Both the position numbers and the translations under genes were made by a program. DNA of 64,000 bases from Cynocephalus volans (Eukaryota; Chordata; Mammalia; Dermoptera; Cynocephalidae): contig NC_084463.1 of NCBI RefSeq assembly GCF_027409185.1, positions 49,842,907-49,906,906 of the forward strand. Direction: 5' to 3'. How positions within the stretch are numbered: position 1 is the first letter of the stretch; each line of letters starts with the position of its first letter. Positions 34,511 to 46,157 of the stretch are shown in pieces. The notes under the pieces were generated by a model. It was given only the letters and a program-made list of their open reading frames with translations. It was not told where the DNA came from and did not search any database.

Positions 34511-35524
34511 TGACATCAATGCATTGGACACTGAGAAGTGGTCCATAGAGGCCCCGACGGTCACCCTCTGCTGCCTAAGAGCTTCCTCCTGCTCCTCTAG
34601 CTGCCTCTTCTGCTCCTCTCTGCTTGTTTAGTTTTTCTGACATTTTCTGCTGCTCAAGCAGAGAGGGAGTGGAGATGTCCGAAGCGTGCTCTGCAGGCCT
34701 CTGTGAGGAGATGCTTCTAACGTCTGCACACATCCTGTTGGGAACGTCCTCGATGGTCATTTTCGCTTCTAAGACTGTCTCATCCTCGGGGTCACAGGCC
34801 ACCTCTTCCCTCTCGCCTGATTCAGGAGCCGCTTCCACATCGTGGCATGTCCCTCGCTTGGCGAGCTGTGCATCCAAGGCTCTCTCCAGGTTCTGCTCTT
34901 CTTCAGGGCTGTGAGGCTGATCCTCCTCCTCTTCCTCTAGAGCCTGAGCCTTTGAGAAATGACCAAACTGCTGAACAGTCGGATCTGGCCAAGGAGCTGC
35001 GGACACCCTGTCGTCTGCCTTGGTGGTGGAGTCCTGGTGGAAGGAAGGAAGAGCTCCGACAGACTCCTTGGCAGGGGGCTCAGATGATTTCTTCTTTCTG
35101 AAGAGAATTTGCAAGATGGCTTCCAGTGGTGAAGCTGTTTTCCACATATTTGACACGACACAGGAAGTTGCTGTAGTGACTGCTGCTCGCTTAGATGAGG
35201 CTGTGTCAATCCGGGTAGCTCCTGGCTTGATGGATGACTGTATTTTTAACACTGATGTTTCTGGAAGAGAGGGTGGAGGCGGAGGGGACCCTGTGGGTGT
35301 GGTGCCGACAGCGGTGCCTGCAGGGTACAGGGGACACTTGGAGGGCTTCTCCTCAGACCGCGGGGCTGCAGTTATCTTGGGGTAGATGGAAATGTCCACG
35401 TCTTCCTGTTGAAGTCGGGGCCGTTTCTTCTCAATCCTGTCTAACTCTCCAGCACTTGAAAGACGTTTTATTTTATGACAGATTACTAACCCAAGGATTA
35501 CATTTGGACGTGGTGACTCAAGAC
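34511..35524 (-). pseudogene. DIDO1: DIDO1-like last large exon, 5' part only, frameshifted
   Basis: After an intact acceptor (TTTTGTTTTCAG ending at 35525), the minus strand reads GLESPRPNVILGLVICHKIK, GSPPPPPSLPETSVLK, TASPLEAILQILFRKKK, then VQQFGHFSKAQALEEEEED and SLLEQQKMSEKLNKQ. This matches the exon of death-inducer obliterator 1 that starts just after the SPOC region, in the same order. Two bases are lost after LNKQ relative to '...IEEQKRQLEEQEEALRQQ', and the frame ends in a stop at 34575. The other frame continues with EEQKRQLEEQEEALRQQ and HFSVSNALMSP up to about 34511, where homology stops abruptly. The remaining, much longer part of the exon is absent. The exon is therefore both frameshifted and truncated. 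Confidence 0.9.
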
Positions 35525-37590
35525 CTGAAAACAAAATATTTGTGTGAATTTTAGAATCTAAATCCAGTTTTCATCCTTCAGAGGTAAATTTTATTAAGGG
35601 CTTTCATGTGGGAAATTCTGTGGGAAAGTAAAGCCCAGTGTTTGAGGAGCTTATTGCAAAAGAACGAATGGTTCCCGTCCCACGAAGTCACCACCAGGCC
35701 TACCCAGCCCTGATGGTGGCCGCTGAAAGGGAGGGATTAGCCCCCTACCCACCAACTACAGAACCAAGTGCCCAATTCACGAGTAAACTCACCCCAACGG
35801 TCAGAACTTGTTACATGTTTTATAAAAAATTACACACAATGCTAAAGCAATAGCATGGTGGAGGCGGCGGGAAGGGCACTACAGCAGTGACTAACATTGT
35901 TAACCTGCAGGGATCAAAAGTGCGTGTGGACCAGCATGTCTTTTAAACAAACGGATCTCAGATACGCTCTTATGTGCCTCTTGTGACATATCCAGAAGGT
36001 AACAGCCCTTTTTGTCATTCACTTATGAGTTGCAACACATAAGTTAAGCTAAATATACTAGTATTAGGTGTTAATGATTAAGGACCAATTCAACTCAATT
36101 TACAATGACCAATAGGATCATAATCAGTAAAGCACAAAAACCATTAGGTAAATTCATTAGTTTCTGGTACCAGAATTACAATGAATGAAACAATAATGCT
36201 CACTGAAATAGCTAGTTAGAAAAAAATTCAATGAGCATTAATTTATCAAAAACTTGCTAATGTTTGAGTCTTTGTAAACACAGGGCTTGTGCTTAAGTAA
36301 AGCACCGAGGCATTCAGCACATTGGTGGGGAAGGACAGTCACACGGAGACAGACTGGGAGCTTCAGGGCACAGCATCAGTTTACAGAATAGGTATTTGTT
36401 AAGAAACGGTTACCCCAAAGATCCTAAGTTGTGACAACTTACATCAGGAATGCTAACGTTCCCACACTGATCCCCCACCCCCACACTCACACTCAATCAA
36501 GAATTCCCAAAGGGGAACTAACTAAACAGCCAAGTCACAAACAGTAACTTACAGAAAAATCATTCACGAAGGACAGAATATTTGTTTCAATAGCATAAGG
36601 ATACAATCAGTCAAACTGTATAAATTCAATTTACAGATAACATTACATAATATACAAGAGGTAATCACACTTTTTTCTTATAATTTAAACCAGTGATTTA
36701 GAGATGATCACACATCACTTCACAGGTTGAACTCGGGCAACCCAGCCTCCGCAGACTGACGCCGCTCTGCTCCACTCCCTGCTTAAGGGTGTCATAAGGT
36801 CTCCTGCTTCACAGGCTGCTGTGTAAGAGACTCGTGTTGAAGGCACCCATGGGTGAGCTGTGATCACAACATATCCTAGTACCACGCTACCCTCCTCTCA
36901 TGAGAACTTTCTGTCAAAACGTCCTCTCCCTGCCCCATCTGGTAACAGCAGTGTGCATACTCCTATCTTGAGATAGTCAAGTCTTATCACCTCACTCACA
37001 TATTTATGTCATGTTATGGGTTCCATGAATATTTGAAATATAACTAGCACTTGGAAATAACATATTCCTGGAAGAAACAATAAAATTCACTTATCTTGGA
37101 CCTTAGAAGCCTCCTGGATAATCAGTAAAACCCCAATCATTAAGAAGGCCAGAAAGTACACCTCCACTTCATTTCACTGAGAAAGAAAGGTCATAATCCT
37201 TCTTTCGGTCATCCACCCTGAGTCTACACACCACATTTGCTCTGCAGCAGTCTGACTACCCTTGCACATCCAGCCAACCCTTAGCACTCGCACCTATTAT
37301 TCAGGATTCCAACTTTTTGAGCGACAAGAAGATCCCTGACACAGAGGAATCCTTCCTGAGGTATGAGAGCAGTGACACAGGATGCAAGAAGAGCACAAAT
37401 GATGTTTCTTTATCCTCTGCCAAGCCCAGGGCACGCTTGGAGCTGCCATTCTCCTCCTGGGTGCAGCAGCAGCCACTTCTTTGTCAGTTCTATGATTCAA
37501 AACTACCAACTTTAAAAATTAAGTCACCTAAAACTTACATAAGCATTTGAAAATAATCAAGAAGACTGTCCAGTGCTAGTTAACGCTTTG
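35525..37590 (-). other. Intron-position sequence of the DIDO1 duplicate, unassigned
   Basis: Between the DIDO1-like last exon and the L1 insertion there is about 2 kb of AT-rich sequence without recognised exons. In DIDO1, exons for the rest of the protein (the TFIIS-like central domain and SPOC) should lie between the exon at 40336-40548 and the one at 34511-35524. None is visible. Confidence 0.45.
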
Positions 37591-37594
37591 CTTG

Positions 37595-39035
37595 TCATAA
37601 ATGTAACGTCAACCTGAGCCCCAGGACAGGCCTGGACAAGAACCTGTGATTTCCAGCCATCCCTGAATTCTCCCCAAATTCCACAGAGTACCAGAACAGA
37701 CAATCTTGGCACAAGCCAAGGGCAGTCTCCTCTAGCCAGAAGCAGGCCATGCCCAGAGTCCTTGGCATGAACTGAGGGCAGCATCTCCTGCCTGGAAGCA
37801 GACACGGAGCACACCAAAACACCACTTCCACGTGGGTGGGCCACCACAGCCGCCACCACAGCCACCACCACAGCCATGGCTGCTGCAAAAGCAGCTCAAG
37901 ACCACCACAGTAACAAAGCTGTCATGCAGGCAGCCCACCAGACCCTCGACTGCATTGACACAAGGAAAGCCACCAGTGGAGTCTGGAAAAAGAAGAGTAC
38001 ATCCCTCTCTTTAAAGCCCACTCCAGAGTAACAGAAGAAGCAACTATTCTCTACCAGATGACCAGACATCAACATAGAGATACTAGAAATAAGAAAGTCC
38101 AAGAAAATGACACCACCAAAAGAATACAGTAATTCTGATATACCAGATCCTACACAGCAATAAGTCCTTTCAAGGACTGAAAGGGAATTCCAAGCAACAA
38201 TCTTAAAGGAACTCACTGAGATAAGAGAAGACTCAGACAGCAAAATGAAATGAGAACAAAATCTAGGATATAAGGAAGGAAGTTTACAAAGAGATTAATA
38301 CCTTATAAAAGAATGAAGAGAACTCATGGAACTAAAAGATTCACTCAACAAAATACTACAACCAATAGCCTTAAGCAGCAGGACAGAACAAGCATCTTGA
38401 AGACATACTTTTCAAAATTACCCAGGCAGGAAAAATAACACATTAAAAAAAAAAAAGAAAGAAAGGAAAAAAAGAAAAGAAAAAAATGTTTTTAATAAGG
38501 AAAGCTAGCAGGCAACCTTAAACACACAAAAATTCAAATCAAGGGTGTTCAAAAAGAGGAGAGGCATGGAAAACCTATCCAGTGAACTAATAATGGAAAA
38601 CTTCCCAGGAACAGGGAGAGACATGGACCTTCAGACCCAGGAAGCTCAAAGATCCCCACACAGATTCACCCCAATAATCCTCTCCAAGACACACAACAGT
38701 CAAACTGGCAAAGCTCAAAGATAAAGAGAATATTTTAAAAGAAGCAAGAGAAAAGCATCAAGTCACCTATAAGGGAGCCCTTATCAGACTAACAGCAGAC
38801 TTTTCAACAGTAACTCTGCGGGACAGAATGAAGTGGGATGACATATTGAAAATACTGAAAGAAATAAACTGCCAGCCAAGCATACCATATCCAGCAAGGC
38901 TATCCCTCAGAAATGAGAGAGAAATAGTGTATTTTCCAGACAAAAACTGGGGGAGTTTACCACCACGTCACCAGCCCTGTAAGAAATCCTCAAGGGAGTC
39001 CTACAGCAGCAATCCAAAAAATGGTAATCACTCAT
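37595..39035 (+). mobile_element. LINE-1 5' region: 5' UTR and ORF1
   Basis: The GC-richer leader (to about 38020, including a CCACCACAGCC repeat) is followed by ORF1 text: 'TGAAAGGGAATTCCAAGC', 'GAACTCACTGAGATAAGAGA', 'GACCTTCAGACCCAGGAAGC' then 'TCAAAGATCCCCACACAG', and 'CCATATCCAGCAAGGCTATC'. ORF1 encodes the L1 RNA-binding chaperone, here interrupted by several stops and an A-rich slippage tract at 38.44-38.49 kb. This is one of the few copies in the window that keeps 5' sequence. Confidence 0.75.
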
Positions 39036-39490
39036 CTTACTAGTTATAGTTCCGTTCAAACTGTTTGTTTCAAAATTCAGTTTTAGTAGGTGCTGTGTTT
39101 CTAGGGATTCACTCATTTCATCTAATGATCTAATTTGTTGACCAACCATTATTCATAGTATACTCTTATAACCCTCTTGATTTCTGTAAATTTGGTTGTA
39201 ATGACACCTTTTGGTTCTGATTTTAGTTACTTGAGTCTTAGTCCATCTAGATAACGGTTTGCCAGTTTTGTGTATTTCATCAAAGTACCAACATTTAGTT
39301 TCATTGATTTTCCCATTTTTTCTATTTTGTTTCATTTTCTATGCTCTAATTTTTATTATTTACATTCTTTGCAAGGTCTGGGCTTAGTTTGTTCATTTTC
39401 TAGTTTCCCAAGGCGCAAAGATAATTGTTGATTTGAGATCTTTCTTTTTCACTAATATTCACATTTGTATTAAATAAATTTCTCGTTTAG
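39036..39490 (-). mobile_element. Inverted LINE-1 segment
   Basis: Directly after the plus-strand ORF1 segment the L1 text flips to minus orientation. In reverse complement the segment reads '...CTTTGCGCCTTGGGAAACTA' and 'GTGCTACTAAAACTG'-like ORF2 sequence. Such head-to-tail inversions are commonly produced by twin priming during L1 insertion, but two independent insertions are also possible. Confidence 0.5.
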
Positions 39491-39539
39491 CAAAAAACTA
39501 AAATAAAAAACAAGTAAATAAGTAAATAAAAACAGGTAA

Positions 39540-39915
39540 GCTATGGAGACAGTAAAAAGATCAGAGGTTATGGAGGAGGAATGGATGAATAGGCAGAGCA
39601 GAGAGGATTTCAGGGCAATGAAAGTCTGCAACAGTACCATGGTAGATACATATCATTGAACATCTGTCCACACCCACAGAATACGCAAAAAAGTGTGAAC
39701 TCTAATGTAAACTGTGGTCTTTGGATGATAATGATGTGAAAATCCGTTTCATTAATTATAACAAATGTACCACTTTGTTGGGCAATGTTGCTAATGGGAC
39801 AGGCTACACATGTGTGGGTCAGGGGTATACATGGGAAATCTCTGTACTTCCTGCTCAATATTGCTGTGAACCTAAAACTGCTCAAAAAGTAAAGTCTATT
39901 AAGAAATAAATAAAA
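39540..39915 (+). mobile_element. Old L1 3' end
   Basis: 'AGTGTGAACTCTAATGTAAA' followed by 'CTGTGGTCTTTGGATGATAA', then 'AACAAATGTACCACTTTG' and 'GAACCTAAAACTGCTC' are typical of the conserved 3' end of older L1M elements. Confidence 0.65.
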
Positions 39916-40335
39916 ATAATAAACAAAGAGTCTTGTGAGTGAGGTCTCCAATGAAGAACGTAGCCTTGTCCAGAGCTCACCTCCCTCCCAACTGCCCTGT
40001 GTGTCTACTCTCTATACAAACTCCATCGGGTGACTACCAACTCTTTTTTCAAGACTGCTGCCAGTGTCCTGAAGTCTTATGTTCTCCATGCAGCAGTGAG
40101 TTGCATGCCTTTGCTTTACTGCATTTACATGACTGAATTTCAGCTAATGGGTAATAAAAAAACAAATACATGGAAAAGGTGGAAGACAAAAGTAAAGGTG
40201 CTACTATCTGCAGTACATCTGTACCTGCTGTCCCCTACATTCTACAGATAAATTTAAAAAACAAGTCTCGGGGAGAAAACACTGTTACACAAATTTTGCT
40301 CCAATTGTTCAAGTGGCTGGTCTTAGCCAGCTTAC

Positions 40336-40548
40336 CTGAACACCATACTGTGGAAGTTGGAGCTTTTCTGGCTTCTTCTTGATCTTCTCCTTAGATTTTG
40401 GCTTCTGTTCTTTGCCTGAACTTAGGCATTTCATAGTAACTTCAGCATGTGTAAGAATACTGTCCTTGCTGCAGTAGGCCAGGTTGGGCTGCACCACACT
40501 GGAGCACCCAGGGCGGGGACACCTGGAGGTGCCCGGAGCCTCTACCAC
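40336..40548 (-). pseudogene. DIDO1: DIDO1-like coding exon after the PHD exon
   Basis: This 213-bp exon (71 codons, phase 0 at both ends) has acceptor CTCTGCAG and donor CAG|GTAAGC. It reads VVEAPGTSRCPRPGC, VVQPNLAYCSKDSILTHAE and VTMKCLSSGKEQKPKSKEK. DIDO1 has 'VIEAPGASKC.GPGC..VAQPDSVYCSNDCILKHAA' at this position. The exon remains open. It is followed by no recognisable exon until 35524, so the copy lacks everything from here to the post-SPOC exon. If spliced to that exon the frame is wrong and a stop follows after eight codons. If unspliced, a stop follows within about ten codons. Confidence 0.9.
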
Positions 40549-40759
40549 CTGCAGAGCAAAACAGGGAGCTTCAGACAGTGCGCTGGCCAATTTCAGCATT
40601 AAAGTGCTGTGTAAAGTCACTATGTAGAATACCAAGCTCACTGTTTTTAATGAAGAGATACCAACAGTATTTTTAATATGAATAAAACGTTATTTTATGT
40701 ATTCAAACTATATGAATGTATTTCACTGAGGCAAGGCATTCACATTTTAACTGTCCTTC

Positions 40760-41402
40760 ACACCATCTGTGGTGGGCAGAACTCTGAGGTGACCCTCAGG
40801 ACTCCGGCCCCTGGTACATGTCCTCTGTATAATTCCCTCCCCCTTGAGTGTGAGCAAGGTCTGTGGACATGATGAGATTTCATATCCACAATCAGCTTCT
40901 GCTATAGGGCAAATGTGCAGAGATGTAATCAAGGCCCCAAATGAGGTGACCAGAAAGGGGCCTGACTTCATCAGTCAAAACCCTTAAGAAAAACTAGCCT
41001 TTTCTGAAGAGAGGAGACTCCATATTACTGACTGTGAAATAAACTGCCCTGTATTGAGAGGGACAACCAAGGTTAGGATCTGAGTAAGGCTGCCAAATAA
41101 TATACAGGACACACAACTAAATCTGAACTTCACATAAACAAAAAACATTATATAAGTATGCCATAAGAATTGCATGGGACATACTTATATACTGAACAAC
41201 ATGAGGGCTTCTGGGCTTCTGGAAGGGGATCTTTCCCCTGCTGAGCCTCTGATGAGTGACTGCAGTCCTGTTAAGACTCTGAGCAGAGGGTCCAGCTAAG
41301 CCACGCTCAGGCTTGAGAGGTACAGAAACTGAGACCATAAATATGTGTTGTTCTAAGCTAAGTTTGTGGTAGTGTGTTATACAGTAACAGAAACCTAACA
41401 GC
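40760..41402 (+). mobile_element. LTR-like element with a nested DNA-transposon piece
   Basis: The outer element runs from 'GTGGTGGGCAGAACTCTGAG' to 'TATGTGTTGTTCTAAGCTAA' followed by 'GTTTGTGGTAGTGTGTTATA' and 'CAGTAACAGAAACCTAACAG', a familiar old LTR ending. Between about 41090 and 41200 a palindromic AT-rich segment (AAGTATGCCATAAGAATTGC ... GGGACATACTTATA) resembles a separate DNA-transposon relic. Names are not assigned. Confidence 0.5.
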
Positions 41403-42492
41403 ACAAGAAGTACACTTGGTTGCTTCTGTTTTGATGGTCAAGACTAAATACACATGAAGGTGTCCCTCAAGTGTACTTAAGTGAAAACTTATTTCTCAAA
41501 TTAAATTATTAACATAGTTATTTTTCCTCCATAGAATCTATTTTACTGAGAATACAATTTTATATAGGCTTAAATCAAAGACATTGACAATAAAGACATG
41601 AAAGATAATTTTCCTATTAATTTTTCTTAATGATTGTGACAGTAATGTCATATTTCCATTTAGTCCCTCTTAATACTTTCATGGTTCAGTCCTTATTCAA
41701 ATGGCTCAGTCCCTCCACTTCCACCTTCCAGCTAACACAGTGCAAGAGTGTTCACAGGCAGAGACACAGCAACCTCAAAGCTTCCTGCTCAGTTGGCCTC
41801 TGTTAGAAGACAAGCTGCCAGGGTAGGGGTGGGCCAGGGACTCAGGAAGGCCCAGAGGGAAACATGCTCTGAGTCACGCCCCCTCGTGGGCACTGGAATG
41901 GAGATTATGACAGCATGTGACAGCTCTCAACAGCAGAAGCTGACATATGTAGGAAAAATGATAAACAATCACAGCCCCAGAGGGGCATAAAAACCAGGTG
42001 GGAAGGAAAGTCAAGGAAAGAGCCACAAGACAGAGAAGTGATACACTGAGGACAAGAAGTAGTGAGGGTCGGACTGATGCAGGCGCCACCACCACTCAGG
42101 GTTTCCCACACTGAGTTGGCACAAGAACCACGAGGCAGCTGGAGAAGGTGTGTGTGGGCACATAGGGGTGCACATGCACTTAAGCAATTGACAAAGAATG
42201 CTGCTGATACACATAAAATACATAAGTAACATCAAGAACATGGAAATAAAAGTGATTGTTAAGAATTAAGTCCACAACAGCAGATGAGGTAGGTACAGAT
42301 GCTTGTCCAGATGGTGTGGGCAGGAGACAGGGGCAGAGCTCCTGAGACCCCACCCCAGATGCACCAGCTGTCCTGGTAAAAATTAGCTTATTCCAAGACA
42401 AACTTTTCTAGCCTTGATATTTCTACCAATAGCAAGTCTGGAATCCATAAGGTCAACCCCTTAATATTTACCTTGGTAGGCAAAATACGCAC
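41403..42492 (-). other. Intron of the DIDO1 duplicate, unassigned
   Basis: No gene was recognised. The sequence at 41.75-42.4 kb is GC-moderate, with overlapping short frames on both strands that match nothing I know. Confidence 0.35.
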
Positions 42493-42814
42493 AGGCTGGC
42501 AAAGCTTGAGTTTTTTCTTTCTGCTTGGATTTGCAGCTTTCTCAACTCTCCTCTTTATCTTTCGGTCTTCACTAGATTTTTGCTCCACTGTTCCTGTACT
42601 TGTAAACTCTGTGTCACCAGCATCTCCAGGTCTAAATTTAGTTTCCCGATGATCTGTGGTTTCTGCCTTAGTCTCATCCTGCACTTGCAGAACGGTGCAG
42701 TTTGGGCAGATATAATCTTCCCTGTTCCTTTCCAGAAGCTTTCCTCGAGCCTGAGAAGCGCCCCCACAATTGCCACAGAACCGTTCTTCACATCGGTCAC
42801 AGCAACTCATAAAC
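42493..42814 (-). pseudogene. DIDO1: DIDO1-like PHD-finger exon with damaged zinc site
   Basis: This 322-bp exon has acceptor ATGGTTTCAG and donor CAGCCT|GTGCGT. It encodes FMSCCDRCEERFCGNC, ARGKLLERNREDYICPNC, TVLQVQDETKAE and VEKAANPSRKKKLK. It corresponds to the second half of the DIDO1 PHD finger and following residues. Relative to the usual CDRCEEWFHGDC, the tryptophan that lines the H3K4me3 pocket is Arg and the zinc-binding His is Cys. With the first zinc Cys also lost in the preceding exon, the finger is unlikely to fold or bind methyl-lysine. The frame is open and phases match the neighbours. Confidence 0.92.
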
Positions 42815-43576
42815 CTGAAACCATAAAACAGTGATATTAGGAATGGGACGTGAGGGACAAACACTCACTTTTTGACAAATTAAGAAGTCCAATTAGTTTT
42901 AACATTTTATTGCTTAGAAAATACCAATATAGAGAAATGTACAGAGAACAGAATGAAGAAGATGCATATGTCCCTCTCTTGATTTTACTAACATGCAAGT
43001 AAGTCTTTTTTATCCGTTTTTGGCTGGAGTGAACTATAGGCTTTCCAGGCATTGTACCCTAACTACTTCAGTATATGTCTCCTCAAAACAGCAGTGATGC
43101 CTTTGTCCCACCAACAAGCCAACAGATATTCCTTAACACCAAAGTCTAGTGAAGACTCTGAGCTGCCCCCAGGTCCACACTGGGGTTCCACGAGTCTGCA
43201 CCTGGCCCTCTGCTGTCTCCCAAGGAACAGTCTATGGGAGCACTATCTGACAGATTACTGAGACCACATGTGGTCTACTCGGCAGCCACTGGCTGCACAT
43301 GGCTGGGTGGGGGCAGGGGATTCTCACCTCCTCCTATGCTCATCACTTTGACTGTAAACAGCCACATGTTGGGTGGCTACCACAGAGCAGGTGTGGCTCT
43401 AGGCAGGCCTTTCGTTCCTTTTTTGATAATGATGTGTTCATCTTTTTTGAATGAACAAATTATTCATCTAGCCTAGCTTTGTAACATTTAAAATCAAAAC
43501 AAATATAAACACTATTTTCGTCACCTGGATTTCTTTTAAAGCTGGGGCAGCCCATCCCTGTCCTCCCATGACCCAC
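42815..43576 (-). other. Intron of the DIDO1 duplicate, unassigned
   Basis: This is the 762-bp intron between the first coding exon and the PHD exon, bounded by GTGGGT and TTTCAG. No repeat was recognised. The short frames inside it are not coding. Confidence 0.5.
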
Positions 43577-44414
43577 CTGTTGTTACGAGGCTGGAGACAC
43601 ATGCGGTCCAGAGTGTTGGGGTCGTGCAGCTCACATTCAGGCTTAGGCTTGCCCGAGTCCCTGCTCTCTTCAACTTTAACTTGCAGAGCTGCTGTCCTCT
43701 CCCACTGATTCTCTTGGTCATTGGTCACTGCCTGGGACACAACCCTCTGGACAGTCTCTGGCTCTTGCTTGCTGGGCAGAGCATTCTCAACAGCAGTGCC
43801 TGCCTTGACATGCACAGTTTCTGTGGGATTCTCCTCCCGACGCTTCTTTCTCAGGTGATTCTGGATGCCTTTCAGGGGCCTGTCAGGTGGCTCTTGCTCT
43901 CGCTTTCTCCAAAAGTGATTCTGAAGCTCCTTCAAAGTCAGGCCATCACTGTCATTGTCGGAGGTGTCCTCCTTCTCCTTGCTCCCTGTGGCCTTTCCAG
44001 AAGAGGCAGGTCGCTCCTGTACACTCAAGGAACCAGAGTGGGGGCCACTTTTCATCTCAGAGGTACTTCCTACGCTCCCTTCCAAGGCAGTTTCAACATC
44101 TGGGACTGGACAAGACGTTGGCTCACTGGAATCCACAAGGGAGACAGGAACATTCTGTCTTCCTTGGTGCTGAGCTGCTGTAAGGAATTCCTCCACCCGC
44201 TCGGTGCGCTGTGGCTGCCTCCCAGTGCGTCCCAGGGCCAGGCTGTGCTGCCGTGGGGGCTGCTGCCCCAGCAAGCCTGCCTCCATGTCTCCCGCACCCT
44301 CTCGCTTAGCAACAGTGGTTCTTCCAAATCCCCAGGTTTGGCTGAAGCCTTTCCTTGTGGCTTTGACAGTCTCAGGTGCCTCCGCACTGCTCGGGTCACT
44401 CTTATCTTCCATAC
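43577..44414 (-). pseudogene. DIDO1: DIDO1-like first coding exon
   Basis: An exon with acceptor TTCTCCTTAG and donor ACAG|GTGGGT starts translation at ATG 44412-44410. It reads MEDKSDPSSAEAPETVKATR, TWGFGRTTVAKREGAGD, GRQPQRTERVEEFLTAA, DSDGLTLKELQNHF and KPECELHDPNTLDRMCLQPR. This is DIDO1 from its start to the first half of the PHD finger (compare MDDKGDPSNEEAP, TWGFRRTTIAKREGAGD, GRQPKRTERVEQFL, KPECEGYDPNALYCICRQP). All 278 codons are open. In the PHD start 'LYCIC' is LDRMC, so the first zinc Cys and an aromatic-cage Tyr are lost. DIDO1 is a chromatin-associated protein. This copy would give only its N-terminus. The retained introns show a genomic duplicate. Confidence 0.93.
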
Positions 44415-46157
44415 CTAAGGAGAAAATGTCATCACATCATTAGCAGCAAGCCACTGAGTGAATAGATCACACAAACTCAACCATGCACAAGAGGGAGCAC
44501 AACCTGCCTACATGTAAGTAAGAGGAGAACATGGAACCATCCACCTTCTATCTACAAGACATGGAGCAGTGCAGCAGTCAGTCCTGTTAATCAGTGTTTC
44601 ATGAAGTGTGGCGTGTGAGATGATTTCAAGAGACTCATTAAGGAAACTTTAATTAGTTACACATCTAATGTTTAGCAGGAAAAGACAGTCAGCAAGTCAA
44701 ATGTGTCCTGCTGCCATTTACCTGCTTAGGACAAGGCTTTACAGAACATGGAGCAGGGAACATAGGAAGTAAGCACCAGCGTGAGTGGGTTAAGGACATG
44801 ATCACAAGAGCGAGGTTGACAACCCAAAGGGGACTGGCCATGTCCACTCTGGGCTCTGGAGCCCTAGGCTGCTGACCACCCCCTGCTGGAGACCTCGTGG
44901 AGGGGAGGAGCTCAGCGGAGCCCAGCTTTCAGCCACCCCCACCCAGGCCCAGGAGGGACACTGCCATGGACCCTCCACAGCAGCCCCGACTCTTGCTAGT
45001 TCTCAGTGACCCTCCTGGATGCCAAGTGGGAGGAGGACCACCCTGATTCCACATGGTTCAGAGATATGAAACGGGCCTTGTTTTAGTCCACTGAGTTTTA
45101 GGGATATTGTCCGCAGCGACAGATAACTTTAGACACTTAGAAAACACTGACCTAGGCAATAGCTTTAAGGTATACCATTCTTCTCTGTTTTTTTTCTTTC
45201 ACTTTCTAATATATTCTAAAGGGTCATGTTTGTGAAACTTTTACTCTTGTTTAAACCAACAAAACCTGAATAAGACGGTACCATGAGAATAATTTTCCAA
45301 GCTGTCCAGTCTTTAAACACATTTAAATATTAATTATGACTCTGGTTTATGCCATATTCCATCCGATGGAAAGGACAGGTATAAAATGAAAACCTTAAAA
45401 CATATAAAATACACAAACTTTAAAATCAATTGCAAACATTTTTTTTTTTTTTGCTTCTGTCTAAATGCTGTCATTTCCCAGTTTCCTGTCTAGCTATAGG
45501 TGCTGCCTGACTGCAAACCTGACCCACACACTCCTTGGTGACTCAGAAGCTGCTGAGGGGAGAACCAAACCCCTTCCTTCCTCCCCCAACACAGCTGAAC
45601 TAAACCAGCTGCTAAAGTGACCCAGCATCAGTGTAGAAATCCCAGATCCCCCCAGAGCATGCAGAGGAACCTCCATGATGGTGGCAAACACAAAGGGGGC
45701 TTCCCATGCCAGCTGGGGATCCAAAGCAAGTCACAATCCAGGAGGCAATGCTGACCTCAAAAGTTGTGGGTTTTAAATGTGAGAAATAACACGAAGTGCA
45801 GAGACCTGCTCCTTATAAATATATACATCAGAGCAGTTATTATGTTACAGTATTAACTTATAATTACAATATAATCATATGCTAAATCACAATTGCTTAC
45901 TCATTCTCTCTATAAATTTTACTTTTTGGAAAAAAATTTTTCTGCTTCCACAAATCATCAAATTTGCAGCAAATTTGATACACATCTTGAAAGTGGGTCA
46001 AGTTTCAATTCTTATACAACACACTTTGAATTCCTACTAAACACACAGCCTGAGGGGCCTTCACCAACAAGGCATGTGGATGCAATCCCCCCACCACTGC
46101 AACCTGCCTCCGTAGGGATGGCTTCCTGCAGGAAGAATAAAGGAACACTGTGAATCA
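44415..46157. other. 5' side of the DIDO1 duplicate, unassigned
   Basis: This stretch would hold 5' untranslated exons and intron of the DIDO1-like copy. I cannot identify them. A minus-strand frame at 45724-45494 is open but matches nothing known. No CpG island is seen, so a promoter was probably not duplicated, at least not within this stretch. Confidence 0.35.

Noticed and set aside
37832..38014. PPQPPPQP-type repeat protein near 37.85 kb
   Set aside because: A CCACCACAG-type repeat in the L1 5' leader explains it.
43624..44418. 264-codon plus-strand frame
   Set aside because: Shadow of the DIDO1-like first coding exon on the opposite strand. The minus-strand translation matches a known protein and this one does not.
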